64,000 nucleotides of DNA, taken from Planoprotostelium fungivorum. Taxonomy: Eukaryota; Evosea; Variosea; Cavosteliida; Cavosteliaceae. This document shows positions 46,361-57,600 of this stretch, one piece after another. The notes under the pieces were generated by a model that did not search any database, had not been told where the DNA came from, and was given only the letters and a program-made list of their open reading frames with translations. The DNA lies in NCBI GenBank assembly GCA_003024175.1, contig MDYQ01000419.1, positions 153,899 through 217,898 on the forward strand, read 5' to 3'. Both the position numbers and the translations under genes were made by a program. Numbering within the stretch: position 1 is the first letter of the stretch; each line of letters starts with the position of its first letter.

Positions 46361-48854
46361 CTATTCGTCGTGGTGCAGCCTCTCTGGCTCCGGGCTGTAA
46401 GCAGGATTGGATTCCTCGTAGCCCGGTGGCGTCTCTGACTGTATGCTCTCTGGCTCATGATCGGGCTCCGCATCGAACGCGGGAGGAGCAGGGGAATCTA
46501 AATTCGTGTAGGCCGGTGGAATCTCTTCCTTCGGGCTCTCGGGTGCTTGTCTCATCGTGTCCTGATCGTCCCATCAGATCTCCATTTCCATCATCATCAT
46601 CTCGATGATGTAACTCACCGTCGTGGTGTAAGACGGTTCGTATGGAATAGAGAAGACCTCCGGAATGGTCGTGTGGACGGGTACAGAAGACATCTCCAGG
46701 CCAGACTCGGATTGAGCCCCCTCGTAAGAATCTGACCTCCACCTCTTAAAGGCGAGCATCATGAGGATGGTGGTGGGGATGAGAAGGATACCGATCGAGA
46801 GGAAAGTCTGCTCGACCATGTTGGCGCCGGGACTGGGAGGGTCAGATCGTTGTAGATGAAGTCACGTGACTCACGTCAGGTTATCACAGACACCACCCTT
46901 CAGATCGTCGACGAGCTCTGCAAAGAGGAAACATCCCAAGAGGGGTCTCACCTTTCGAAAAGTCAGCCGAAGAATAAAATGAAATAAATGTGGCATTTCA
47001 CTCACGAACGTCTCGTAGATGTAATTGTAAGTGTTCAAGACGTCCGTCTGGTAGATGACTTGCCCCGTTGCATTTCTCGTTGTGGTGTAATTGCAAGTCG
47101 TGGGACATACATTGAGTGGAACGATCCGGCACTCGTCTCTGACTACCATAGGATAACCGAATCTCTCAACTACGGGGACATCAACGATATTAAGCGTAGC
47201 GTTGGCTTGCTGAACCGCCTGCATGCAGTAGGAGATGTCGTTCGTGTTGATGTACTGCTCGATGAGCTGGCAGACGGGCTGACTGGTGATGTTGCGGATG
47301 AGTGTGACGTTGTCTGTGCACTGACCGACCAGAAGCATGTATTGGGTGATATTTCTAGCCTCCAGACACAGAGACTGGAGGATGTCGTTGCTGCAAGCGG
47401 TGCTGTAGGCTTGGTTGAGGGCATCATCGATCTGTCACGATGAGCGGATGACGAGAAATAAAATGAAATAAATCACCTTCGTTTTTACGGGGTCGAAGGT
47501 GGTTGAGTTACATGATGTGATGTTGATGTGAGACTCAAAGATGGTAACCTTTCCGGAGGGTGTGGCGGTGCGGTTGTTCGCCGTGGCGTTCGCATAGATG
47601 ATGTTCGTGTCATAGATGGCTGGAGTTCACATCAGATGATGAGATGCAATAGACAGATGATGATGATGATGGAAAGTCGACTCACTGAGCTCATCGCAGA
47701 GATCAGACACGATGATGAGCATGGGATACTGGATTCCAAAGAGGAGCCAGATGAGAGCGGACATCCAGAAGAGACCTCCAGCAGTACTGTCGAGTGTCAG
47801 CTCCTCTCACGATGATGATGTGATGTTCAGAACATGTGATCTCACCAGCAGATGAGCTTGGGGCAATTGAAGATACCTCCCAATATGCCGAGGAGAACAA
47901 CGACAGGGGTGATGACAAGGAGCACAGTGTAGACAGGCACTCTATACCTCTCGACTTGATTCAATTGGGTGTGGGCCTGGTCTCCGTAGGAGTCGAAATC
48001 GCTGAGAGCGGCGTAGACAGAGGTCAGAGAGCCGTTGATGTTGGTGGTGTACGGAAGCACTTGTAATCGGCCGACGATGTTGTTCATCTGGATGGAATGA
48101 GAAGATGGACACGGCATGATGTGCTGTACCTTGCCGCGCATGTCGTCTCCAAACTTGAGGACGGAATCGAGTGGTCCTGCGATACCTTTGCCCAGTTGCC
48201 TATTACCGAGGAATCCAGGTACGAAGACGGCACTGCAATGGTGTTACGATTCGAACGAATCAGAATGAGAAACCCACACTAAACCGAGGAACATGAGAAC
48301 GAGCAGGATCTTGGTGGCCCAGATGCCAGCGGTTGAATAACCCTGGAACTGTCTGTTTTCGTAGCAATCAGTGTCACAGCATTTCTCTCCGAAGCAGACG
48401 TTGCCGGGTGTTCTCTCCCAACCACCGAAGCAGTTGCAGCAGAGTCGTCCGAGACAGCATGCAAACCACGCTACAATAGAAATGGGTACAAGGATGAGAG
48501 CGGGAATGGTCATACGACCAATGGCCTGCGAAAAGCATTCAGACGAAAGATAAGAATGTGAAATGTAATTACCTCGAGATATCCAATCAAGTTACAGTTT
48601 CCATCGTCATCGGCTGCGCAGAGACGTGCGGAGACGGTGCCTTTATCGAATGTGGGTCTCGATTTACTCTGGGGTAGGATGGCGGCTGAGCTCAAGACGT
48701 GTCTGTAGATAAAGTCAGCACACCACGGACCCTCGGTCTTCGATCACCTGCCCGAGGCGACCGACGCCTCAGCATCGTTAGAGGTATATGCCATCATGAT
48801 GATGACCCCCACGAGGATGGCCATTAAGACGTAGAAGGATTTGGGCGACTGCAT
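46361..48854 (-). CDS. tweety/prominin-like multi-pass membrane protein B
   Basis: ATG 48852-48854, stop TAG 46361-46363, about 12 exons. Same plan as the gene at 29934-32409: signal/anchor (LMAILVGVIIMMAY), LCAADDDGNCNLIGYLE, TM LILVPISIVAWFACCLG, Cys cluster RLCCNCFGGWERTPGNVC...CCDTDC, TM ILLVLMFLGLV, GFLGNRQLGKGI, TM VYTVLLVITPVVVLLGILGG, TM, a Cys/N-glycan ectodomain (CMQAVQQAN, CPTTCNYTTT) and last TM FLSIGILLIPTTILMMLAF. The tail carries PPAYTNLD, PPGYEESN and PAYSPEPE, so at least two PPxY motifs that would bind WW-domain (Nedd4-type) ligases. Function is unknown; ion or lipid transport by analogy only. Confidence 0.6.
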
Positions 48855-49669
48855 GTCTCTCTGCTGCTCCTTCTGCCGCTGTTGAATGAATGGGACGTTT
48901 TCTGCCGAATCTGGAGCGGGTGAGAGGGAGGCACCTTAGCGTCTTCCTTATTCGACGTCGCATTCGGAGAAAGCCGATACAGATTCAAATTCTCTCTAAT
49001 GTATCGCCTTCCGCTGTATGGAGGCTGGTGAAACTGGTGTCTTTCGGGGCAGATCTATCGCTGGGTTCTCACTTGTCGTTCATGTACACTGGTGAGGTTC
49101 TCTAGTATTTAGAGGTCTTTGGATAGGGTGAAATACGGTTTTGATTCCCAGGGTGACCCAAATCACCTGCCTTGGAAACACCCACGCCATCTAAAGGTGT
49201 ATCAGACGAAGCCCGATCACTGCAGGGCCTCCCTGATATGAAAGAATCCCATTCTGGAGAATAGCTGGATCTGTGCAGTGAGAAACAGCTGCGGAGAGAA
49301 ACGATTTGGTGGGCAAGTTGATCGCTTGCCACGCTCGCTTGGTGTGGTGAGCTGATGACGATCATGTTGAATTGCGAACCATCAGCTCTTTCGCGAATCG
49401 GTCTTTCATTGAATGAAATCTACAACGCCTTCGTGGCATCCCTGGACAAAGACCCATCTGATGAATCGGAAACTGATCACGGACATACCTGATGTGTGGC
49501 TATCTTATCGTTCAGGTGGGTCACTGACATCCATTGAATACGGCCAGAACAGGGGCCGAATTCATCGTCAATCATTGAGAACCTGCAGGTACCGATCGCA
49601 GGAAAGCGGTAGAGACGATCTTATTGTCGCTCTTACACTGTACTCTCTTCGTGTGCTCTATTGCATTAT
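48855..49669. other. about 800 bp without a convincing gene
   Basis: Open frames exist on both strands but none shows a domain or coherent splicing. The right end (49600-49680) encodes a hydrophobic stretch (IVALTLYSLRVLYCIIYL) that may be the signal/TM exon of the next gene. Confidence 0.45.
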
Positions 49670-50769
49670 TTATTTACAGAAGATCTTTGCCACCCCCACA
49701 GGTGACGCACCTACTCTATCATGCATTCACAGAGAAATTCGACCATCACACAATAGATCACATATTGATGAGTCATCACTTAGACGATCGAATTGAATAG
49801 TGGTGAATACCGAATGTACAGCGTGAACCCATATTTCTTTTCGAGGGTTGATCTGGTAGATCCTTCAGGTGAGGCAAACATCATCACCTCCCCACTGATG
49901 ATATCACCAGGAAAGATCAATACGTATTATTTCAATCAGATTCCTTCCATAGCTCGAACTGTTAGTAATATAGAGAGAACTGAAACGGTAATCAATCACC
50001 ACCGTCTGATATCATTGACTCTGGATCGAGATGACACTGGAACCTGGAGAGTTTTCCTCCTGGTCGAGATGGTTGAACGTGGGCTCTCTATCCACATTAG
50101 AAGTCAACGTCACAGACGCATCGGTGAGCACCACCGAGATCGTCCCCGCTCAACATCATCAGACAACAAGTGCACTCTCCCTGTGCACCTTCTCAGGCAG
50201 AGAAAACTACGAGAGATGGAAGAAGGGTTCGGGCACCTGCGTCACCCATCCTCCGCTGTCCGAACTCTTCCAAGAGAGTTCAACCTCGAACGAACACTTT
50301 TTTGTCGTGGTGAGTCTGTCTCATCCTACCCTCTCAACTTCTTCAGGAGAATTCTGGAGCGGACAAGACCAAGTTAATCATCCACATCTCGATCCGATCG
50401 ACCATCTATGACATCGGGCCCGCCAACGGTTTCTACGGGGGTTCTTTTCGCATGGACTTGAACTTTGGAGAGAAGAGATGGCTAGTCATCGTGAACCCAT
50501 CCGATCGATCTGCACACAGCGTCACGATGATCTTGACGGACCGAAGCAAGAACTACCTCTTCGTGACCGTCTTCGTTCAAGTCGTGCTACTGTTGACTCA
50601 CCTGTGGAACCGAGTGAGTTTGAGACTCTGAGACTTGCGTGGAGACTCAGTGGGACAGTGTCACCGGGAGGAGGCGACAGAGGTACCGAAGAAGAGGAGG
50701 AAACTGAGAGCGGAAGAGGCACAGCCGAGGGTGGTCCTGAAAGATCCTTCTCATCTGAGAGAAGAGTGA
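49670..50769 (+). CDS. membrane protein with APD-like (DUF4792/4793-type) ectodomain
   Basis: The stop TGA 50767-50769 and the exons from about 49800 on are clear; the 5' end is not fixed. Exons read YRMYSVNPYFFSRVDLVDPS, SPGKINTYYFNQI, then after a phase-0 intron TMTLEPGEFSSWSRWLNVGS, TLEVNVTDAS, CTFSGRENYERW, LIIHISIRSTIYDIGPANG, a strand pair ending TDRSKNYLFV, a C-terminal TM (FVTVFVQVVLLLLTHLW) and a basic tail (EVPKKRRKLRAEE). The beta-strand layout between N- and C-terminal membrane segments resembles plant APD proteins, but the APD RING finger is absent. Function is unknown; the family link is tentative. Confidence 0.4.
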
Positions 50770-51842
50770 TGACGAACCATGATGATGATGATGAGAGGGA
50801 GTGTACAGAGATGTGAAGTACGTATCGTACGTGATAAAAGATGAAAGAGATGATCGATGAGATGCGATCATTGTGAACAAATCACGAACAGACGAAACTC
50901 CATGAGTCACATCACATGATGATTATTTGTTACTTCTGTTTTACTAAGAAGGTGAACATATGTTCTACTGATGAGAAGAGAGATAATTCCACACGCGCTG
51001 TTTCACATGTTGCCAACGGTCCAACGGACAGAGCACAAGAAGTGCAACCCGAGATGGCAACAACAATTTATAGAGTCAAACGTTTCGAGTCCAACCGGTC
51101 AGAAATCGATCCCTCTCGTTGTGTTCGCCCCTAACCAACCATACACCGTCATCGCGGAGTTCGAAAACGTTGCTGGCCTTTGGAACCGTCTCTCCGAAAA
51201 GATGCCAGTGTGCACCAGAAACATCGTTGCACCAGAAGTGGGTTGCACCATTGTCGTTGAATCTGTCCATCATTAGAAGATGGCGTCATTGACGATGGAC
51301 TTGTGTTTGTTCACCCGGTACAAGGATGAGTTGTCTGTTATCATCTCCCGACGCCCACTTGATGTCTCTCGCGATCGTGCCCGTGTTCCTGATGGTGATG
51401 ATGTTGGGTCTAATACCCTCCTGAATTCGATTGTTTGCAAAGTCCAAGACTCCCTCTACGATGTTCGTCATTGTGATGAGTGATTTGTGTGGTTACATTA
51501 CTCCACCCCATTTTGGGCTGTTCGATGAAAGTAGCATCCCAATCATCGCAAGAATCTACGGTCACCAGAGGTAGATGCACATTTGGGCATCGCCAATGGT
51601 TCGAATGTACGGGGGGAGGGGTTTTACAACAGACCCACAGCGACACGACGCTTGTACAAAATTTCGATTCTTTATTCTGAACAAATCGTTGGGTTCGACA
51701 CGATGAGGTGTCTCAGATCCAACATGTTCTTCTTCATCGTCCACCATTGTGTGATGACGGGACACTCTTGACCCTCTAAAAAGTCTCCCACGATCTCTCC
51801 TGCACTCTCCATCCTCGACAGTAGGTCGAGCATCTACAACGA
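50770..51842. other. ambiguous interval with small ORFs on both strands
   Basis: On plus, 50971-51276 reads PNQPYTVIAEFENVAGLWNR and so on to a stop. On minus, 51076-51273 and 51286-51471 are open and equally protein-like (VLDFANNRIQEGIRPNII; IIKWASGDDN-like). On minus, 51493-51747 can be spliced once to give MVDDEEEHVGSETPHRVE...NFILAMIGMLLSS, a small one-span protein. Strand and gene number could not be settled. Confidence 0.3.
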
Positions 51843-52755
51843 TCAGATGGCGATCATTTGATGAAATTTCACGTCTGCCCGGTAGTTTGCGTTCGTTTCT
51901 TCTTCCTTTTCATACGTACATTGTACGTCTGTCGATTTCAAGATCTGCTCTCTTTCCTCGATGTCCTCTACAGCATCACGATCAGAACGTCATCACACCT
52001 GACACGATCGCAGCTCACCGAGGTGCTTGATTGTGTCTTGTCTATCTCGGTTGATCTCCAACAGAAGAGAATCTAACGCCTCACAGACTTCGTCGATCTT
52101 GTGTCGATCATCTTCCCTCATCGTCACCGTGATGTCTTCGGGATGTCTTGCCTTCTTAACCTTCAAGCCCGTCAGTTTAGATGATGGAGATGTTCCATCT
52201 TCACCCTGCCCTCTAAATGCTGCAGCTCCCTTTCAAAGGACCGTAACATGGAGAAGGTGACTTCTTGTTTCTGCAGTCGGCTCTTGTGTGTCTTGTCTAA
52301 TCGGTTTTGAATGATCTGAAATGATCAGACGATGAAGGGCAAATGTAGAGGTGACCTCTTGTACGGCCTTCGATTTCTCTTCTCTCTCTTTCGTCATATG
52401 CTCTCTCAGAACTTCTCTCAATCGTTGTTCCTCGGCACTCTGTAGTATGTCATCCATTTTGAAACACCCTATCATGCGACAGATGACAGTGATCTTAGAG
52501 GATAGGTGTGAATTGATGAGTTCTGGTGTACCTTGTCGTCTAATTGTTGCCGCAGTGATCCAATCTCCTTGAACGCTTCTCTCAATTTCATCGTGTGGTG
52601 TCGAGCTGTGGCTTGTAAGGCTGCCTCTGCCGTCAATCGCTCCTCCTCTAATTCTTCATTCAACATTCTGATCTCCTCCTATCGATGTCAGCCCATCAAA
52701 CATCACACCGATCGACCACCTTCAATCGAATGATCTCACTGCTCTCCGTCGTCAT
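51843..52755 (-). CDS. coiled-coil protein, unknown function
   Basis: ATG 52753-52755, stop TGA 51843-51845, about seven exons, about 240 residues. Nearly all of it is predicted coiled coil: MTTESSEIIRLK, LNEELEEERLTAEAALQATA, SAEEQRLREVLREHMTKERE, then NRLDKTHKSRLQKQE and DEVCEALDSLLLEINRDRQ. Charged and Leu-rich heptads continue across exon junctions, which supports the splicing. There is no motor, zinc or membrane segment. It could be cytoskeletal or a tethering protein. The family was not recognised. Confidence 0.6.
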
Positions 52756-53022
52756 CGTTTGTGTGTGTGTTCTGTAATGCAGTTCAACTCATCCGCCTTA
52801 TACTTGACACTTGTGAGGAGTTACCTTCGAAAACTCACGACTGAGTCTCAGAGAGTGTCTGTCTCATGTCTACAACCTCAGATAGTTCTAATCTTTCATT
52901 ACGCCACCATTCCAATCACCTTCTACGATACACGACGGTCTTTCGACTCTCAGCGCACGATCTCTCGTTTGTCATTTCGAATGTGATGGAGATGTGATTA
53001 GTGAGAAGGATCACACGTCATT
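52756..53022. other. intergenic, nothing identified
   Basis: Between two minus-strand genes. The plus-strand ORF here has no domain or splice partner. One GTCTACAACC motif is present near 52868. Confidence 0.5.
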
Positions 53023-53878
53023 TTATTGGACACTCCTTCCAAAAGTGGCCTCTGCCGACGCTTGATGGTCTGACATCTGCGGCTTCGACTCATACGTGGT
53101 GATGACTGCTTCTCTTCTCGCCTGCACCTCCATCAACACAACGACACCATGATGATCCTCTTCTCACCAGAGGTGTGAAATCTCCTTTCAATCCCAAATA
53201 AAAGATCTTCGTGTTGTCTGCTCCATAGTTCTGAGGGATGAAGACAGTGATGCTGGATACACTGTTGAAGAGGGCGATGCTGTGATGATTAGACGTGGAG
53301 GATGAGAGCACGGTGATTACCGCGTGGGATACTCGTGCTCTCCCTTCGAATCGGCCTGGAGGTCCCATTCTTGTACTGGCTTAAGAGAGGAGGCGTTTGA
53401 GAAGTCTACATCTTCACGATTGGTGAAACTGCATTTTGAATGAGGGTGGTGATTGGGTGGATGATCATTCACATCTTCAATTTCTTTGGACTATCTCCTT
53501 GATTTCCACCTATGATCATGAAGCTCTTAAGTTTAATGCTGGCGGTGAATGGAATGTAAATGATGAGCTCTTCATCATCATCACTCTCTAAGAACTAAAT
53601 CGGTCAGCGACGGTGTCACGTTGTCTTCAACCTCTCCATCACCTTATCTTGTGTCAGACGCTCATTCCAAGGCTTGAAGATGTTCTTCGCTGAACCTTTG
53701 ACTCTTTCATTGAGACATCTGATCTTGGTGGTATCGATCTGTCTGTGATATACGTAAGATGATGTGACGTCAAATAAAGTGCTTACTGGTAGAGCGAGTA
53801 TTCCTGTCCTCTCTCCTGCTCGATGTCCTGCGAATGATCGTGCCCACAGTGCTCGTGATGTTCGTGGCTGCAATTCAT
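53023..53878 (-). CDS. PITHD1: PITH-domain protein (PITHD1-like)
   Basis: ATG 53876-53878, stop TAA 53023-53025, about six exons, about 210 residues. The N-terminus is His/Cys-rich (SHEHHEHCGHDHSQ), as in PITHD1. The PITH domain follows: EYSLYQ, IDTTKIRCLNERVKGSAKNI then FKPWNERL, DDEELIIYIPFTASIKLKSF, IIGGNQGDSPKKLK, SITVFIPQNYGADNTKIFYL then GLKGDF, and TYESKPQMSDHQ. These strands match the proteasome-interacting (PITH) domain shared by TXNL1 and PITHD1, without the thioredoxin domain, hence PITHD1. Predicted cytosolic/nuclear proteasome-associated factor. Confidence 0.88.
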
Positions 53879-54119
53879 AATGGATGTGATGTGATGTGAT
53901 TTTCTCACAATTTCCGGGTTGTAGTCCATGCACGTGAGTTTCTTCGGTGTACGACGAGGGGAATCCAAGCATCTCTCTGCGTCTGCCTGTTTCTCCCTCT
54001 CTCTTTGAGTGGGAAAAACTCGGCTACAGGGGATGCTCTTCGTCCTCTCTCGACTCAGGCCGATCATCTCTCCGGAGAGAAGGTGATCTCTTCAGGTCCA
54101 TCTGCACGGCCTCTCGTGG

Positions 54120-54660
54120 CTAGAAGAATGATTCAACTGTTTTCTTTATTCACTGGAAGCGTCGTGTGAAGCAGTGATAAAATCGTTGTAAGGCGATAAT
54201 TGACCCCTTACGCCACCGTAACGTTCTCCTTACCCTACCTCAATCGACTTTATTGCGGTGTATTAATAATCTCCTTTGGACTCTTTGGTGTGTACGAGTG
54301 TCGCGTAAGTTCGTAGGATGGTGTACGCGAACCCTGGATTTAGAGCCAGAAATGAACCCTGCGAAGTCTACAAAAACACATCGTGCAGATAGAAGTGAAC
54401 GATAAGTTGATGTGCGTATCTTTTGGCTGAGAGGAGTTGCTAGTGACGAACAAGAGTTTCGCGGCAACTGTGATTTTCTGAACTATGTGTGTGTCCCAGG
54501 CGCTGTGGTCTATAAGCGGAATGGACCACAATATTGGTACTATTCCTCTCATGTATTCACAAGTACAGAGGTGGTATGATGGATACAACCAGCGTCCTCT
54601 CAACTTCTACACGTATCATTCACCCCGACAGAGTCCAGTGATCATCAGTTCTGTGCAGCC
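54120..54660. other. about 540 bp without a recognised gene
   Basis: Between divergent-to-tandem minus genes. Weak ORFs on both strands (plus near 54485, minus near 54340) have no domain. A structured RNA could not be excluded by eye, but no known RNA motif was recognised. Confidence 0.4.
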
Positions 54661-55698
54661 TCAAACAGCGAAATAAAAAGAAATGTCAATGAATGGAAAT
54701 AGGGGATAACATCTCATACTACATTTACTGTTCTTCTTCTTCGGATGATGATCCATCATCATCATCGTCACTCGATCCTGTCTCCACTTAGCTTCAGCAA
54801 CGATCGATCCATCATCACCATCACTCAGATTCACAAACACAGATTCCACTCTCATCTGATCTTTCAACATCTCGATCACCTCCCACGATCTGATGTCTCA
54901 TTATTTTCTGAGAATCTTCCATCTACAACTCACCTCGCCAAGTCCTTCGCCTGCTGACCTTCTGCATTGGCGATGGAGTGATCGACGGCCGATTGTAAGA
55001 GTAGTTTGACGGCATCGTTCGCATTTCTCCATACGGCTCGGTGTAGAGGTGTGTCTCCCAGGACGTTCTGCTCATTCAATTTACAGCTGATGATCGTCAG
55101 AACGATGTGATGTGGTGGCGATCGTGATGACAGAAGTGATGGATCGATCACCCCGAGTTGATCAGAAACACCATCACATCGATGTGATTTCCTCCGCTCG
55201 CCCAATGGAGCAGCTGATGTCACGTTAAAAAATGTTCTACATGGAGGACGAACCGTATTGTTAGCCTTGTCTTTCGCGTCTAAAAGAGTCTCATCAAGGA
55301 CCATCTCCGTCTTGAATGATGATCAGTGTCTACCGTTCGATCGACTCACCCCAGGAGGGATCTCTATGGACTCTGCCAGATCTTCTGGAACGCTGGGTCC
55401 ATCTTGATCGACGAGAGGTGGTAACTCATCGTCCAAAGACTTGGCAGCTGTGCTAACATCATCTGTCTGAGATCATGTGGTTCCTCACGGAGTGGATTCT
55501 TTGGTTTGTATATAAGCTCTTTCAGACGTCCGAGATTACCTCGAGCTGCCGCGTCGTGCAAAGGATCTGATTGGATGAGTTCGAGATGAGATTAACAAAA
55601 TGCGATTACTCACTCATCAGCGAGACACCTTCTCGACTGGCCACCTTCAGCAGCTCTCCCTCTAATTCAGATATATTCGCTGGCTCCCTCTGCAACAT
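54661..55698 (-). CDS. ankyrin-repeat protein
   Basis: ATG 55696-55698, stop near 54661, about seven exons, about 240 residues. After a helical N-terminus (SELEGELLKVASREG) the ankyrin units are: NPLHDAAARGNLGRLKELIY, LLHWASGGNHIDVMVFLINS and LGDTPLHRAVWRNANDAVKL then LLQSAVDHS. An acidic loop (AAKSLDDELPPL) separates the first from the others. The C-terminus reads VIEMLKDQMRVESVFVNLSD. Likely a small adaptor. The partner is unknown. Confidence 0.75.
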
Positions 55699-55764
55699 GA
55701 TGTATGACGTAGGAAAATGTGTAAAAAATGACACAAATATCACAACAAAAGTCAAAAAGGCAAC

Positions 55765-55837
55765 CGCCCTATTTGGGGCTCGAACCCAAGACCTATAGCT
55801 TAGAAGGCTATCGCTCTTCCAACTGAGCTAACAGGGC
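55765..55837 (-). tRNA. tRNA-Arg(UCU), second copy
   Basis: Exact reverse complement of the 73-nt tRNA at 17455-17527, with the same anticodon loop CTTCTAA and no intron. It is located just upstream of the ankyrin gene start and oriented the same way as that gene. Flanks differ from the first copy. Confidence 0.95.
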
Positions 55838-55901
55838 AGATGTTCGCTGCCTTCAATTGACATACAGCGACGTAGAGAGTATATTACTAGCCTAAGAATT
55901 G

Positions 55902-57430
55902 CTACATTGATATTGTTGGCTTACCATCGTCTCCTTGTATGACGACACCACGCCCGGCGGAGGCCGTTGGCATGCAGTATCCGATGAAGTATTCCGGTAG
56001 ACCGAAGACGTCCCTCTTCACTGTCATCGTCACTGTCATCGTGATGATCGATCCGTCCTTGCGCGGGAAAGGCAGATCGTACTGTTTCTCTCGTCACACA
56101 GTGCATGATCGTGGAGGGTGATGACGGATCATGTGATGGATCATGTGCAATGTGTGACGATGATGTTGGTGTGAACGAAAGGTGAATGAACTCACCATCT
56201 GGAATCGATTGATACCAGAATTGGTGAAGATCTGAGGTAAAATATTCTTGACTGTGTACATCGTTTGAATCGAGTTGATGTCAAATAAGCTCTTTCTGAT
56301 CTCCCCTTCCAGGTAGAAATCTGATCGCATATTATTGATTTCCTTCCTCTGTGATGTTGGACTCACCCGTCAGCTCAGAGTAAGCTGGATTGATGTGATA
56401 GATCACAACTGACCGGTGTCAATCGTTTCGTGATGCGAAAAATTCCCACCTCCTTTGCCCCATATGACGGCTGGTACCTGTTGGATACGATTAAAGACAT
56501 ATATCACAATTTTTTCATCGATGAGATGAAGGATGATCGGACGATGATGACATTGTCTCACATCGATGCTATCTACAACTCGTATGCTCTCCTGTCCAAA
56601 TTGAGTGACAGACAGAAATCATTCTCTCACGTTTAGACTGTACTGAAAATGGTCCCACAACATCCTCTTCTGTTCCTTCGAACACATCTTGGCAATCTTC
56701 TGAATCATCTCAGTGATACCCCTCCAAACCAATTCGTTGTCCCCGTGGCCGATTCCACTGCAATCCATCATCACATCATCTTCGATGGAAGATCACATCT
56801 TGTCTTATAAGAAAGAGAAGACTCACGCTTCTGCGAATTTCCTTGCCGTGAAACACTCTTCTTCTGTTGTCATATCGGTGATGGAAGGAGGACGAACCTC
56901 AGGTTCGAGATCATTTGGAGGTGGCAGGAGGAGATCGATGACTTGACACAATTCTAGTTCCGGAAATTCAAAGACAGGGGGGAGCTGTGTGTCGTCCGAC
57001 GTTGGTGGGTTCATACCCCAATCTCCAAAGAGGATGTCGTTCATGGTTGGAGAACTGTCTGAAGTATTTGGTCGGACGTAAGGCGAATCATTTCGTCGTT
57101 GTGTGTCACTGTTAGAATGTGAATCGATGTGATGGAAATGTTTATAGACCTTCGTGATGTCTTCGTAATTGGCTCTTCACAGGCTATGCCCTTCTTCACG
57201 CAGCGAGGACAAGGACGGTCTGTAACATGAACGTTAACGCCATCTCAACGAAAAACTATCGCTCACTAGCATCGCAGCTAACGTGACTCTTTCGACAGGC
57301 GGAACCTATTGACGTAGTGATTCAGTTTGTGATGCGAAAATGAAAACATGTTCTCACAAGCTGATCGATTTCGAAGAGGAGCACGTGCCGGAGCGAAGGA
57401 TAACGTAGCACCCGTAGCTTCTTGGTCCAT
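55902..57430 (-). CDS. Zn2Cys6-PAS transcription factor (AcuK/ERT1-like) 2
   Basis: ATG 57428-57430, stop TAG 55902-55904, about nine exons, about 400 residues. The zinc cluster is split by two introns: SAC|SACRKSHVSCDAN|RPCPRCVKKGIACEE gives C-x2-C-x6-C...C-x2-C-x6-C. The middle is Pro/Asp-rich (ILFGDWGMNPPTSDD), then a helical region (LVWRGITEMIQKIAKMCSKE). The C-terminal PAS reads VIYHINPAYSELTG and ends with MTVKRDVFGLPEYFIGYCMP, matching the 'sf.i.RD.F.LP...iG' end of AcuK/AcuM/ERT1. Predicted nuclear regulator of carbon metabolism. It is divergent from the next gene with a 170-bp gap. Confidence 0.8.
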
Positions 57431-57600
57431 GCTAGATGGGGTGACAGTGATGCAACCGATCCTCCGAAGCACCGAACTACAACCAGAGGACGTCAGTCGA
57501 GGTTCACGAGAGTTCTCAAGTAGATGTGAGAGAGAGGAGGGATGGAAGAAACATTCGACAGCTCCTGTATAGAGAACACCACTGTCACTGTTCTTCAACG
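57431..57600. promoter_or_regulatory. 170-bp divergent promoter region
   Basis: Lies between the minus-strand Zn2Cys6-PAS gene start and the plus-strand glycosylase-like gene start, so both promoters must overlap here. No specific element was recognised. Confidence 0.4.

Noticed and set aside
46871-47338. Stand-alone secreted protein in the minus-strand ORF starting MLLVGQCTDN
   Set aside because: It is the glycosylated ectodomain exon of tweety-like protein B; flanking exons join in frame.
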